Assembly: GCF_009689005.1 (NCBI RefSeq)
Contig: NZ_AP021879.1
Location: forward strand, 4,092,001-4,156,000
Origin: Desulfosarcina ovata subsp. ovata
Lineage (GTDB): Bacteria > Desulfobacterota > Desulfobacteria > Desulfobacterales > Desulfosarcinaceae
Reading direction: 5' to 3'
Length of the DNA stretch: 64,000 nucleotides
Shown here: in pieces, positions 8,428 to 17,064 of the stretch
Layout: the number at the start of each line of letters is the position of its first letter
Numbering within the stretch: the stretch's first letter is position 1
Translations under genes and position numbers: made by a program
Notes under the pieces: generated by a model
Databases searched by the model: none
Seen by the model: only the letters and a program-made list of their open reading frames with translations
What the model was told of the DNA's origin: nothing

Positions 8428-9921
8428 TCAATCCACGGGAAGCAGAACCGTAAATGTACTCCCTTTTTCGGGCGCGCTCTCAACACTGATGCGCCCCTTC
8501 AATGACTCCACCAGCCCCTTGACGATGGGCAGTCCCAGTCCCGTGCCGGTGATAAAACGGGTCTTGTCGGTTTTCACCCGGAAAAAACGATCGAAGATCT
8601 TGTCCAGGTAACGCTCCTCGATGCCAAACCCGTTATCGATCACTCGGATGCGCAGGTTGATTCCGGTCATGTCCAGACGGACCACGATCTCACCACCGTT
8701 TTGGGTGTAGTTGATCGCGTTGGCGATCAGGTTGCCGAAAACACTCTCCAGGGCCAACGGATCGGCCTTGATGGTGGGCAGGGGCTGATCCGGATGTTCC
8801 AGCGTCAGGGATTGGCTTTTGGTTCTGGCCCGCGTGCCAAGGAAATCGACAATATTGCCGAGCAACTCTTCCAATTGGACCGGCTTGAGTTCCTGGCAAG
8901 TGATCCCCGATTCGATTCTCGAAAGATCCAGCAAGTCGCCGATGGTGGAAATCAGGCCCTGGGTCTTCTCCTTGGCCCGGGAGAGCAGATGCTCATCCGA
9001 TTCGCTGAGCTGCCCCATCAGGTCGTTGAGCACCAGGGCCAGCTGTTCGTGAATGGTGGACAGCGGGCTGCGCAGTTCATGGGAAACCTTGGCCACAAAT
9101 TCGGATTTGAGACGGTCCAGGACCTTCATGTTGGTAATGTCGACGATGGTAACCACCGCCCCCAGGCACTCCTTGCGTTCTCCGAGCACGGGTCGGCCGC
9201 GGGCCATAAAAAATCGTTCTTCACCAGCGGAAAATTCATAGGTCGGGATATCATCGAAATCGACGTGCCGGCCGCTGGATATCTCCACAATCAACCGGCA
9301 CAGGCCCTCTTCCTCAATGTAGGCGGAAATCGGTTGGCCGGTGGCCGTATCCGCGGGCAGTTCCAGAACCCGCACAAACGCCGGGTTCATCAGAACCACG
9401 GTTCCATCGGCATTGGTTACCACAATGCCGTTGGGCAATGAATCGATAATCGTGTGAATCCGGGTTCTTTCCGTACCCAGGTCGGCCAGTGTGCGCCGCC
9501 GCGCCTTTTCCAGTTTTGCCGCCTCTTTTTTGAGCGACAGTTTTTCCCAGGCCCGGTTCACCACGATGCGCAGTTGATCCGGCTCAAAGGGTTTGGGAAT
9601 AAAATCGTAGGCACCCTGCTTCATGGCCTCGATGGCCGTTTCAATGGTGGCAAATCCGGTAATGATAATCACAAGAATCTCAGGGTTCATGGTATGGATT
9701 CGTTTGAGCACCTCTATCCCGTCGATTCCGGGCATTTTAAGATCCAGAAGCACAATCGACGCATCGCTGCGTCCCAGAGTGGCCAGGCCCGCTTCACCAT
9801 TTTCAGCGGTCAGGGTCTGGCATCCCATCCGGTCGAGGATCCGCTTCGATCCGTCCCGGATGCCTTTTTCATCATCGATCACCAGAACGGTTACGGGATC
9901 AGGCGTGCTCTGCATCTTCAA
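8428..9921 (-). CDS. Hybrid two-component protein: receiver-PAS-histidine kinase
   Basis: A 497-residue soluble signalling protein without membrane segments. Residues about 10-125 form a receiver domain with phospho-acceptor Asp60 in 'IVLLDLKMPG' and the 'IIITGF' and 'FIPKPF' motifs. A coiled linker (about 125-155) leads to a PAS domain (about 155-265). The HisKA domain carries His281 in 'VSHELRSPL', and the HATPase domain (about 385-497) has 'NLIANAINYT', 'VIDNGFGI' and 'GTGLGLPIVKGLV'. The layout receiver first, kinase last suggests a phosphorelay member fed by another kinase. Its start overlaps the end of the upstream kinase gene by 23 bp, so the two very likely work together. No output DNA-binding domain is present. 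Confidence 0.9.
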   Translation of the reverse strand: MKMQSTPDPVTVLVIDDEKGIRDGSKRILDRMGCQTLTAENGEAGLATLGRSDASIVLLDLKMPGIDGIEVLKRIHTMNPEILVIIITGFATIETAIEAMKQGAYDFIPKPFEPDQLRIVVNRAWEKLSLKKEAAKLEKARRRTLADLGTERTRIHTIIDSLPNGIVVTNADGTVVLMNPAFVRVLELPADTATGQPISAYIEEEGLCRLIVEISSGRHVDFDDIPTYEFSAGEERFFMARGRPVLGERKECLGAVVTIVDITNMKVLDRLKSEFVAKVSHELRSPLSTIHEQLALVLNDLMGQLSESDEHLLSRAKEKTQGLISTIGDLLDLSRIESGITCQELKPVQLEELLGNIVDFLGTRARTKSQSLTLEHPDQPLPTIKADPLALESVFGNLIANAINYTQNGGEIVVRLDMTGINLRIRVIDNGFGIEERYLDKIFDRFFRVKTDKTRFITGTGLGLPIVKGLVESLKGRISVESAPEKGSTFTVLLPVD

Positions 9922-11401
9922 CTCCTTTTTCGGTTTCGTGGGTGACGGGAAGTTCGATGGTGAAGGTACTGCCGCGGCCTAAAACGCTTCGCGCCGAGAT
10001 GGTGCCGCCATGGTTTTCGACAATGCCGTAAACAACACTTAACCCCAGTCCCGTTCCCTGGCCTTCCTCCTTGGTAGTAAAAAAAGGCTCAAAGATGTGC
10101 GCCAGGTTTTTCGATGAAATACCCGGTCCCGTATCGGCGACATCGATAATCACGCGATCTTTGGCGGCAGACTCCCGGGTGGTAATCGTAATGGTCCCCT
10201 GTCCGTCCATGGCCTGGGCGGCATTGATAATGATATTCATGAACACATGGCCCAATTGCTGTGAGTCCGCCACGACCAGCGGAACAAACGGCGCCATATT
10301 CTTCTTCACCCGGATATTGTGGAACAGGGTCTGATTTTCGATAAGAAAAAGGGTTTGTTCGATGGCCTTGTTGATGTTCAGTGGTTTCATGAACTGGCGG
10401 GTTTGGCGGGCGAATTCGAGCAGTTCCTTGACGGTGTCCCGGCAACGTTGGGCATCGTTTAAAATGCGATACAGATCCTCCCGGGCGTTGTCTTCGAGAT
10501 CGTAATCTTCGAGCATCAGCTTGGTGTAAAGGGTGATGCCGCCCAGTGGATTGTTCAGCTGGTGGGCCACTCCGGCGGAAAGCTTTCCCAGGGAAGCCAT
10601 CTTCTCGGACTGGATCAGTTGAAGCTGGGTTTTTTCCAGTTTCTGCTGAATGTGAATCCGTTCGCGAAGATCGTGGAAAAAACCGATCGAGCCGACCTCC
10701 TTGCCATTTTCATCGTAAATGATGGATGCATAGAGACTGATGGGGAATTTGTCCCCATTTTTATCCACTGCATTGGTGCTGTATTTTTTCACCTTGCCTC
10801 TGCCGCCGTACTCCTCTCCCCGCAGATAGCGCATAATCCGTTTGGCCTCCGCGGGACCGCCTTCGTAAACATCCCTGATATTCAGGCTCTCCAGCGCTTC
10901 TTCGACCGTTAATCCGGTCATCTCGGCGGCCGCGTCGTTAAAAATGATCATCTTCCCGGTCATGTCGGCAGCAACCACGGCATCACAGGCGCTCTGGAGC
11001 AGGTTGTGTAAAAAATTGTTGGCCCGGCGCAGATCGGACTCGAGCCCTTCCAGGGCCGGAAGCTCGAAATTGAAAATCGTTATGGTGTCCTGCCCCTCAG
11101 GGTCGGAAACGGGGTAGGCATACAGGCAGGCCCTTTTGGATTTGTTCAAAATACTTGACGAGGTTTCCCGCAGGGAAGGCGAATGGGTATCCATCACCTT
11201 TTTGGCCGGGCAATTGTCGCAAGGTTCGGAACGCTGATAAAAAACCTGATGGCAGCATTTTCCGGTCAGCCGATCCCCATCGGCCAGAACATCCGTGCCG
11301 GCATAGGCAAGAATACGAAAATCTTTAGAGATGACAACTATTTTGCGATTGAACGCATCCAGCGCTTTTAGCAGGATTGTGTTTTCGTCTTCCGGTCGCA
11401 T
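9899..11401 (-). CDS. PAS-domain sensor histidine kinase
   Basis: A 500-residue cytoplasmic kinase. The N-terminal PAS-like domain (about 10-115) holds four cysteines in 'CCHQVFYQRSEPCDNCP' (Cys49, Cys50, Cys61, Cys64), a pattern of a possible metal, heme or redox site. A second PAS domain spans about 125-245. The HisKA acceptor is His280 in 'VAHQLNNPLGG', an NtrB-like H-box. The HATPase domain has 'NIIINAAQAMDG', 'DTGPGI' and 'GTGLGLSVVYGIVE'. The ATG at 11401 has GGAGG 8 bp upstream. Three 10-bp-spaced GTGATTA repeats lie 48-74 bp upstream of the start. It is translationally coupled to the receiver-PAS-kinase gene. Confidence 0.9.
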   Translation of the reverse strand: MRPEDENTILLKALDAFNRKIVVISKDFRILAYAGTDVLADGDRLTGKCCHQVFYQRSEPCDNCPAKKVMDTHSPSLRETSSSILNKSKRACLYAYPVSDPEGQDTITIFNFELPALEGLESDLRRANNFLHNLLQSACDAVVAADMTGKMIIFNDAAAEMTGLTVEEALESLNIRDVYEGGPAEAKRIMRYLRGEEYGGRGKVKKYSTNAVDKNGDKFPISLYASIIYDENGKEVGSIGFFHDLRERIHIQQKLEKTQLQLIQSEKMASLGKLSAGVAHQLNNPLGGITLYTKLMLEDYDLEDNAREDLYRILNDAQRCRDTVKELLEFARQTRQFMKPLNINKAIEQTLFLIENQTLFHNIRVKKNMAPFVPLVVADSQQLGHVFMNIIINAAQAMDGQGTITITTRESAAKDRVIIDVADTGPGISSKNLAHIFEPFFTTKEEGQGTGLGLSVVYGIVENHGGTISARSVLGRGSTFTIELPVTHETEKGVEDAEHA

Positions 11402-11448
11402 CAGCCAGACCTCCGGGGGTTGAGGTTCCGTGAATGCTTGGGCGTCGT

Positions 11449-11475
11449 GTGATTATGCGTGATTACAAGTGATTA
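11449..11475. repeat. Three GTGATTA direct repeats with exact 10-bp period
   Basis: GTGATTA occurs at 11449-11455, 11459-11465 and 11469-11475, so each copy sits on the same face of the helix. The array is in the leader or promoter region of the sensor kinase gene that starts at 11401 on the minus strand. It could be a binding array for a regulator. Confidence 0.5.
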
Positions 11476-11583
11476 AAAGATAGATTCGCTGTAATGTCAA
11501 CAGCTATACACCAAGGAGAATGAAACCGGTTGTAAAAACTAAGGGGCCGCCAGAGGATGCGTGCCCTTGAAATCGCATGACGG

Positions 11584-11883
11584 TCAAGGCTGCGTGTGAA
11601 ACGACTGCAGGTATGCGTCCCATTCCATGGGCAGCAGCTGTTTTTTCTTGTTGTTGCAGGCCTTACAGGCGGGAACCACATTGCCTTTGGTGGTTTTACC
11701 GCCCCTGGCGATCGGAACGATGTGATCCATGGTCAGCTCACCGGCCGGTGTCGGTCTACCGCAATAATGGCAACGGCCTTTGGCGCAACGCCGTTTCCAC
11801 CACTGGGATTGTCTGAGTTCGCGGGCTTTCTGGCGCTCGCGTTTAAGATCCCGTTCGTCCAGGTCATACGCATAGGGGTTCAT
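11584..11883 (-). CDS. HNH endonuclease-domain protein
   Basis: A 99-residue protein with a complete HNH/zinc-ribbon module: Cys38 and Cys41 ('CHYC'), 'MDHIVPIARGG' with His54, then 'PACKACNNKK' with Cys73, Cys76 and Asn77. This is the compact McrA-like HNH form found both in mobile elements and as free-standing chromosomal genes. It begins 2 bp after the ATP-grasp gene ends and is the last gene of the leftward engB-era run, so it appears to be a stable resident rather than a mobile fragment. The substrate is unknown; the Arg/Lys-rich N-terminus could bind nucleic acid. Confidence 0.85.
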   Translation of the reverse strand: MNPYAYDLDERDLKRERQKARELRQSQWWKRRCAKGRCHYCGRPTPAGELTMDHIVPIARGGKTTKGNVVPACKACNNKKKQLLPMEWDAYLQSFHTQP

Positions 11884-11885
11884 GG

Positions 11886-12761
11886 CTAATCTCCGATCGT
11901 ATCGGGACGTTCATTTTTTACCGCCGGACTCAGACTGAGTCCCAGATCTTCCAGCCAGCCGTCGATCTCGGTCTTGAGCATTGTGTAAAACGCGTCCGAT
12001 CCGCCGAGCCCGGTCCTGCCGAAAAAGTAATTGATTTCCAGAAACAGCGGCCTGGTTTGGCTTTGGGTGTTTTCAAAAATAAGATCGAACCCGGCCAGGT
12101 TGATCTTTGACCGCCGGCAAAAGTCCCGGGCCAGATCCAGGCCTGCCTGGCGCAGCAACGGGTCCGAATCGTGATCGATCCGCGCACCATGGGCCACACT
12201 GGTACCGAAAACCAGGAGGTTCTCCTGTATCCGCCAATAGGCCGTCAGGCGCTTTCCGGTCACCGCGACCCGCAAGGTCCGATGGGTTCCCGGAACGAAC
12301 CGTTGCAGAATAAATCCGCGCTGGCCGGAACGCTCATAGGCGGCCGCCGTTGAGAGGGCGGCTTCAAGGTCGGCTGCGCTGCGGATCAGAACAACCGTTT
12401 CGCCTTCACCGCCCCAGTCCAGCTTGAAAACCAGCGGCAGCCCATCCTTGGGCATTCGTCCGGCCCTTTGTGCATAGTCGGACAGGTCATCGAACGGCCA
12501 GGTTTCCGGATGGGGAACGGCCAATGCCCGAAAAAGCCTGGCCTGACCGGTTTTTCCCGGATAGTTGAACCGCATGTCATAATCGGGAAAAACATGCCGG
12601 CAATGCTGCCGGCTCAGGCGGTACAGCGATTCGCGGCATCCCTGGGGCAAAATCACCGCCTCGGCGGTGCGGATCACCGCAAGATCCTTTTCATCCGGCT
12701 CTCGGCCGGCACAAATAATATTGGCATCCGCTTCATAGCAGGGATGAAAGGAAAGAATCAT
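11886..12761 (-). CDS. ATP-grasp domain protein (RimK-like)
   Basis: A 291-residue protein. The N-terminal part resembles a pre-ATP-grasp domain; the centre has the ATP-grasp lysine segment 'LPLVFKLDWGGEGETVVLI' (about 108-126) and 'GFILQRFVPGTHRTLRV' (about 149-165). The acidic metal site is 'DLIFENTQSQ' followed by 'PLFLEINYFFGRTGLGG' (about 225-254). ATP-grasp enzymes ligate a carboxylate to an amine or thiol through an acyl phosphate. The 'EINYFFGRTGLGG' ending is characteristic of an uncharacterised proteobacterial subgroup. The start overlaps the era stop by one base (TGATG), so it is translationally coupled to Era, but its substrate is unknown. Confidence 0.8.
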   Translation of the reverse strand: MILSFHPCYEADANIICAGREPDEKDLAVIRTAEAVILPQGCRESLYRLSRQHCRHVFPDYDMRFNYPGKTGQARLFRALAVPHPETWPFDDLSDYAQRAGRMPKDGLPLVFKLDWGGEGETVVLIRSAADLEAALSTAAAYERSGQRGFILQRFVPGTHRTLRVAVTGKRLTAYWRIQENLLVFGTSVAHGARIDHDSDPLLRQAGLDLARDFCRRSKINLAGFDLIFENTQSQTRPLFLEINYFFGRTGLGGSDAFYTMLKTEIDGWLEDLGLSLSPAVKNERPDTIGD

Positions 12762-13675
12762 CAGTACCCGAACTTACGCAGCGCCTTGGTATCCTTGGTC
12801 CAGTTTTTCTGGACGCGCACAAACAGTTTGAGAAATACCTTGGTCGCCAAAAGGTTTTCAATCTCCTGCCGGGCCGCCTCGCCGATCTGTTTGAGCTTGG
12901 CGCCGTTTTTGCCGATGACGATGCCTTTCTGGGAATCGCGCTCCACATGGATGGTGGCATGGATGCGGGCCAGGGCCCCGTTTTTCTCCTCTTTGAAGAG
13001 ATCGACGGTTACCGCCACCGCGTAGGGAATCTCCTGCCCGGTGAGACGGATGGCTTTTTCGCGGATCATCTCTGCGGCAATGAACCGCATGGGCAGGTCG
13101 GTGAGGCTTTCCGGTGGAAAAAACGGTGGGCCCGGAGGCAGGGCCGCCTCCATGGCATCCAGCAGGCGATCGACCTGCTCGCCCCGTTTCGCACTGATCG
13201 GGACCACGGCCGAAAAATCAAAGGCCGCCGACCAGTGCTCGATCTGGGAGAGGAGGGCCGGCCGTTGAACCTGGTCAATTTTATTGAGCGCCAGCACCAC
13301 CGGACGCTGATGCTGATCGAGTTTTTCCAGGAGCAGCTGTTCAGACGCCTTGTCCGGGTTGATGGCATCCACCACCAGCAAGATCAGGTCGACTTCCGCA
13401 AGGGTGGACAGGGCGGCATCGACGATGCGGGTGTTGAGCGGGTTGCGGGCCCGATGGATCCCCGGGGTATCCAGAAAAACCATCTGGGACGACTGGCGGT
13501 GCACCACACCCAAAATCCGATTTCGGGTGGTCTGGGGCTTTTTCGACGTAATCGACAGCTTCTGCCCCAGCATGCGGTTAAGCAGGGTGGATTTGCCGGC
13601 ATTGGGGGCACCGAGGATGGCGACATAACCGGATCGGAAAGCGCCGGTCGCATCAGGATTGATCTCGTTATTCAT
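12761..13675 (-). CDS. era: GTPase Era
   Basis: A 304-residue GTPase that binds the 3' end of 16S rRNA and assists 30S maturation. Motifs are G1 'GAPNAGKST' (22-30), G3 'DTPG' with 'IHRARNPLN', G4 'NKID' and G5 'ISAKRG'. The C-terminal KH domain (about 210-295) carries 'IVIGKNGAKLKQIG'. Length matches E. coli Era (301). It overlaps the end of engB by 8 bp and the ATP-grasp start by 1 bp, making a tight operon of two ribosome-assembly GTPases. Confidence 0.96.
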   Translation of the reverse strand: MNNEINPDATGAFRSGYVAILGAPNAGKSTLLNRMLGQKLSITSKKPQTTRNRILGVVHRQSSQMVFLDTPGIHRARNPLNTRIVDAALSTLAEVDLILLVVDAINPDKASEQLLLEKLDQHQRPVVLALNKIDQVQRPALLSQIEHWSAAFDFSAVVPISAKRGEQVDRLLDAMEAALPPGPPFFPPESLTDLPMRFIAAEMIREKAIRLTGQEIPYAVAVTVDLFKEEKNGALARIHATIHVERDSQKGIVIGKNGAKLKQIGEAARQEIENLLATKVFLKLFVRVQKNWTKDTKALRKFGY

Positions 13676-14255
13676 CGCCAGTGACCCTTTCGATGGCCGA
13701 CCAGACCTGTGGCAATCCCTGCCGCGTTTTGGCGGAAAAGAGGGTTAATGCGGTTTCATCCACGTTCAGGGCTCCCGCAATGGCCCGGCGCTGCTTTTTC
13801 TGGGCCGATTTCGACAATTTATCCGCCTTGGTCAGCACCAGGATGGCCGCCCGCCCGTAGAGCGACAGCCAATCGATGAAATTCTGTTCCTCGATACCGG
13901 GAATCCGCCGGATATCCAGAATCAACACCACGGCCCTGAGGGTTTCGCGCCCCTTCAAATAGGTTTCGATCATCGGTCCCCAGTGACGGCGCACCGACTC
14001 GGGAACCCGGGCATACCCGTAGCCGGGCAGATCCACCAGGGACAGGTTCTGGTTGACGGTGAAAAAATTGATCAGCTGGGTGCGGCCGGGCGTGGAACTG
14101 GTTTTCACCAGTCGTTTGCGGTTGACCAGGGTGTTGATCAGCGAAGATTTGCCCACGTTGGAGCGACCGGCAAACGCCACCTCGGGCAGCAGCGCCTCGG
14201 GGTACTGAGTGGGTTTGACGGCACTGGTGACAAATTCTGCCGATTTGACAAGCAT
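13668..14255 (-). CDS. engB: Ribosome biogenesis GTP-binding protein YsxC/EngB
   Basis: A 195-residue TRAFAC GTPase needed for 50S assembly. It has G1 'GRSNVGKSSLIN' (30-41), a switch I region with the conserved 'SSTPGRTQLINFF', G3 'LVDLPGYGYA', and G4 'LTKADKLS'. Length and motif order are those of YihA/YsxC. It lies 17 bp downstream of the aminotransferase gene and overlaps era by 8 bp. Confidence 0.95.
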   Translation of the reverse strand: MLVKSAEFVTSAVKPTQYPEALLPEVAFAGRSNVGKSSLINTLVNRKRLVKTSSTPGRTQLINFFTVNQNLSLVDLPGYGYARVPESVRRHWGPMIETYLKGRETLRAVVLILDIRRIPGIEEQNFIDWLSLYGRAAILVLTKADKLSKSAQKKQRRAIAGALNVDETALTLFSAKTRQGLPQVWSAIERVTGDE

Positions 14256-14272
14256 GGGCGTTATCGTTCCGT

Positions 14273-15415
14273 TTACGACCGGGTCTTCAGATAGGCCTCC
14301 AGGCGGTTTAAGCCCTCGGCGATATTTTCCATGGAATTGGCGTAGGAAAACCGCAGGTACCCTTCCCCGTTTGCGCCAAAATCGATCCCCGGCGTCACGC
14401 CCACGCAGGCCTTCTCCAGAATCTCGAAGGCCAGGGCGTAAGAGTCGTTGGAGAGGTGTTTGGCATTGGCAAAGACGTAGAAGGCACCGGTGGGTTCGAC
14501 GGTGATCCCCAACCCCATCTCTTTCAGGCGCCGGATCATGAATATCCGGCGTTCGTTGTAAATGCGTTTCATGCGGGCCACATCCTCGCCGGCCGATTTC
14601 AAGGCGGCGATCCCGGCCTTCTGGATCATGGCGTTGGCCGAAATAAAAAAGTTCTGCTGCACCTTCTGAATCGGACGCATGAATTCCTTGGGCGCGATCA
14701 AATACCCCAGGCGCAACCCGGTCATGGCAAACAGTTTGGAAAACCCGTTGAGCACAAACGCCCGGTCGGTGAACTCGAGGATGGAGTGCTCTTTTCCTTC
14801 GTAGACCAGCCCCTGGTAAATCTCATCGGAGACGATCCAGGGGGACATCCCGGCTATGGCCTGCATACGCGATTCGGACAGCAGGTTACCCGTGGGATTG
14901 GAGGGGGAGTTGATGAAAATTGCGCGGGTGCGGTCACCGAGCTTATTTTCGATGGCCTCGGGGCGGTACTGAAACCCATCCTCCTCGAAAACCGGTACCG
15001 TTACCGGCACCCCGCCGACGAACTTGATGAAATTGGGGTAGCAGGCGTAATGCGGGTCGGAAAGAATCACCTCGTCACCGGCCTCGAGCAGGGCGGCGAA
15101 GATCATGAAAATGGCCGGAGAGGTGCCCGAGGTCACCACCACCTGATCCGGCTGGACGGAAACGCCGTAAGTGGTGTGATAATACTCGCAGATCGCTTCC
15201 CGTAGTTCCGGAAGCCCCAGGCTGTGGGTATAATGGGTGAATCCGTTCGCCAGGGCATCGCAGGCAGCGGCTTTGACACATTCGGGGGTATCGAAATCGG
15301 GCTCGCCCACCTCCAGATGCACAATGTCTTTGCCTTCACATTCCAGTTCACAGGCCCGTTCCAGAACATCCATAACGATAAAGGATGTCATCTCTTCGGT
15401 GCGTTTCGATGCCAT
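14273..15415 (-). CDS. PLP-dependent class I/II aminotransferase
   Basis: A 380-residue fold-type I aminotransferase of the aspartate-aminotransferase superfamily (subgroup I-gamma look). It has 'NPTG' (173-176), 'VSDEIYQGLVY' (195-205), the PLP lysine Lys227 in 'LNGFSKLFAMTGLRLGY', and the C-terminal carboxylate-binding Arg in 'YLRFSYA'. Two ATGs lie 6 bp apart; AAGGGGG is 8 bp before the ATG at 15415 but almost touches the one at 15421, so I use 15415. The gene sits between hisG and engB. A role as an amino-acid or LL-DAP-type aminotransferase is possible, but substrate cannot be fixed. Confidence 0.88.
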   Translation of the reverse strand: MASKRTEEMTSFIVMDVLERACELECEGKDIVHLEVGEPDFDTPECVKAAACDALANGFTHYTHSLGLPELREAICEYYHTTYGVSVQPDQVVVTSGTSPAIFMIFAALLEAGDEVILSDPHYACYPNFIKFVGGVPVTVPVFEEDGFQYRPEAIENKLGDRTRAIFINSPSNPTGNLLSESRMQAIAGMSPWIVSDEIYQGLVYEGKEHSILEFTDRAFVLNGFSKLFAMTGLRLGYLIAPKEFMRPIQKVQQNFFISANAMIQKAGIAALKSAGEDVARMKRIYNERRIFMIRRLKEMGLGITVEPTGAFYVFANAKHLSNDSYALAFEILEKACVGVTPGIDFGANGEGYLRFSYANSMENIAEGLNRLEAYLKTRS

Positions 15416-15439
15416 GCCCATTCCCCCTTGAAAAGGAAA

Positions 15440-16315
15440 TCAGATTACCTTGTTGAGCGGATACTCGATAATACCTTCGGCACCCTGCTTGAGCAGTTCG
15501 GGAATCAGGTCCCGGACTACGTTGGTGCCCACGACCGTCTCCACGGAAAACCAATCCGACTGGTACAGGGAGGCGACGGTGGGAGCGTTGAGACTGGGCA
15601 GCAGATCGACCACCTGGGCCAGCTTTTCTTGCGGCACGTTCATCTTGATCCCGACCAGTTTTTCTCCCAGCAGGGCGCCTTTGAGCAAAAGGGCGATCTG
15701 TTCGACCTTTTCGCGCTTCTGCGGATCTTCCCAGGCGCTTCGATTAACGATCAGCTGGGTGTTGGTCTGCATGAGTTCGTGGATAATGCGCAGGCCGTGG
15801 GCCTTGATGGTGCTGCCGGTTTCGGTCACCTCGACAATGGCATCGGCCAGGCCGGAGACCACCTTGGCTTCCGTGGCCCCCCAGGAAAACGCCACTTTGA
15901 CGGAGATATTGCGGCTCTCGAAATAGCGCTTGGTGAATTGCACCAGTTCGGTGGCGATCTTTTTGCCCTCCAAATCTTCAAGGGTTTTGATCGGTGAATC
16001 ATAAGGGACCGCCAGCACCCAGCGGGCCGGACGGGCGCTGACCTTGGAATAGATCAGGTCTTCGGCCACATGCACATCGGAATCATTTTCGGCAATCCAG
16101 TCTTTTCCGGTAAGTCCGGCATCCAGGGTTCCGTTTTCCACATAGCGGGACATTTCCTGGGCACGGCAGATGGCACACTCGATGGACTCGTCGTTAATTT
16201 CCGGAAAATAACTGCGATCATTAACATTGATGGTCCAACCGGACCGTTTGAACAACGCAAACGTGGCGTTCTGCAAACTTCCTTTGGGAATACCCAACTT
16301 CAGCGGCATGGTCAT
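15440..16315 (-). CDS. hisG: ATP phosphoribosyltransferase, long form (HisG)
   Basis: A 291-residue enzyme for the first committed step of histidine synthesis, joining ATP and PRPP. The N-terminus has '[12 protein letters not shown]', followed by '[13 protein letters not shown]' and the PRPP-binding segment '[20 protein letters not shown]'. The last about 75 residues form the regulatory HisG_C domain ('[20 protein letters not shown]'), which marks the hexameric, HisZ-independent long form. The ATG at 16315 overlaps the hisI stop (ATGA), giving a coupled hisI-hisG pair separated from other his genes. Confidence 0.95.
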   Translation of the reverse strand: MTMPLKLGIPKGSLQNATFALFKRSGWTINVNDRSYFPEINDESIECAICRAQEMSRYVENGTLDAGLTGKDWIAENDSDVHVAEDLIYSKVSARPARWVLAVPYDSPIKTLEDLEGKKIATELVQFTKRYFESRNISVKVAFSWGATEAKVVSGLADAIVEVTETGSTIKAHGLRIIHELMQTNTQLIVNRSAWEDPQKREKVEQIALLLKGALLGEKLVGIKMNVPQEKLAQVVDLLPSLNAPTVASLYQSDWFSVETVVGTNVVRDLIPELLKQGAEGIIEYPLNKVI

Positions 16316-16689
16316 TCTTTATAAACCTCCTTGGGATCAAAAACGGGCTCGCCGACAGTCACCAGCGACCCGTTGTCCACTTTTTGATAGAAGCAACTGG
16401 CATATCCGGTATGACAGGCCGCCCCGCCCACCTGTTCCACTTTAAGCAGCACGGTGTCGTTGTCGCAGTCCACCCGGATCTCCTTTACGTTTTGGATATG
16501 GCCGGATGTCAGTCCCTTGACCCACAGGGTGTCACGGCTCCGGCTGTAATAGGTGGCCCGTCCGGTTTTCAGCGTCTCTTCCCAAGCCGCCCGGTTCATA
16601 AACGCCAACATCAGGACATCACCGGTTTCAACATCCTGGGCAATGGCCGGAACCAGGCCGCCCATTTTTTCAAAATCGAGTTCAATCAT
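16312..16689 (-). CDS. hisI: Phosphoribosyl-AMP cyclohydrolase (HisI)
   Basis: A 125-residue zinc enzyme for the third step of histidine synthesis. It has '[17 protein letters not shown]', the '[13 protein letters not shown]' segment, and the metal-binding '[23 protein letters not shown]' region read here as two adjoining parts: '[10 protein letters not shown]' and '[14 protein letters not shown]'. The protein is monofunctional, lacking a HisE pyrophosphohydrolase domain. It is the first gene of the leftward hisI-hisG-aminotransferase-engB-era run. Confidence 0.95.
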   Translation of the reverse strand: MIELDFEKMGGLVPAIAQDVETGDVLMLAFMNRAAWEETLKTGRATYYSRSRDTLWVKGLTSGHIQNVKEIRVDCDNDTVLLKVEQVGGAACHTGYASCFYQKVDNGSLVTVGEPVFDPKEVYKE

Positions 16690-17064
16690 TTGTTTTTACT
16701 CCATTCCCGTCCGTCTCCGACCATTCTTTGCCCGCCCCTCCATCAAAGCAACCATTGTTTCATTCATTCTGCCAACCGGATACAAACGATCCCATTTTAA
16801 TGGGCGCCATCGGCCCGACAGAAGAAGCGGATCAGCCGTGTTCGGACAAATAAGATAAAACCGGATTATCTAATCAGATCGACTGCCGGAGTCAATCCCT
16901 TTTTTTTGCAACTGCGGGATAATCTTGCGAAAAATTATTTACTTTGTTAGGGTAATCCGATTAATCGTTCAATCCGCAAAAGAAGCGATAAAGGGATCGT
17001 TTACTACCGGAAAACCCGGCCTGCAGACCGGAAACAGATAACCGGACAGACTTTCTAATCCGCT
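16690..17064. other. Divergent intergenic region hisI / PBP1A (375 bp)
   Basis: The region separates the leftward his-era operon from the rightward PBP1A gene, so it must hold at least two promoters. The part after about 16850 is AT-rich with several GGATTA/TAATCC-like words. No consensus promoter stands out clearly enough to call and there is no open frame that looks coding. Confidence 0.4.
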
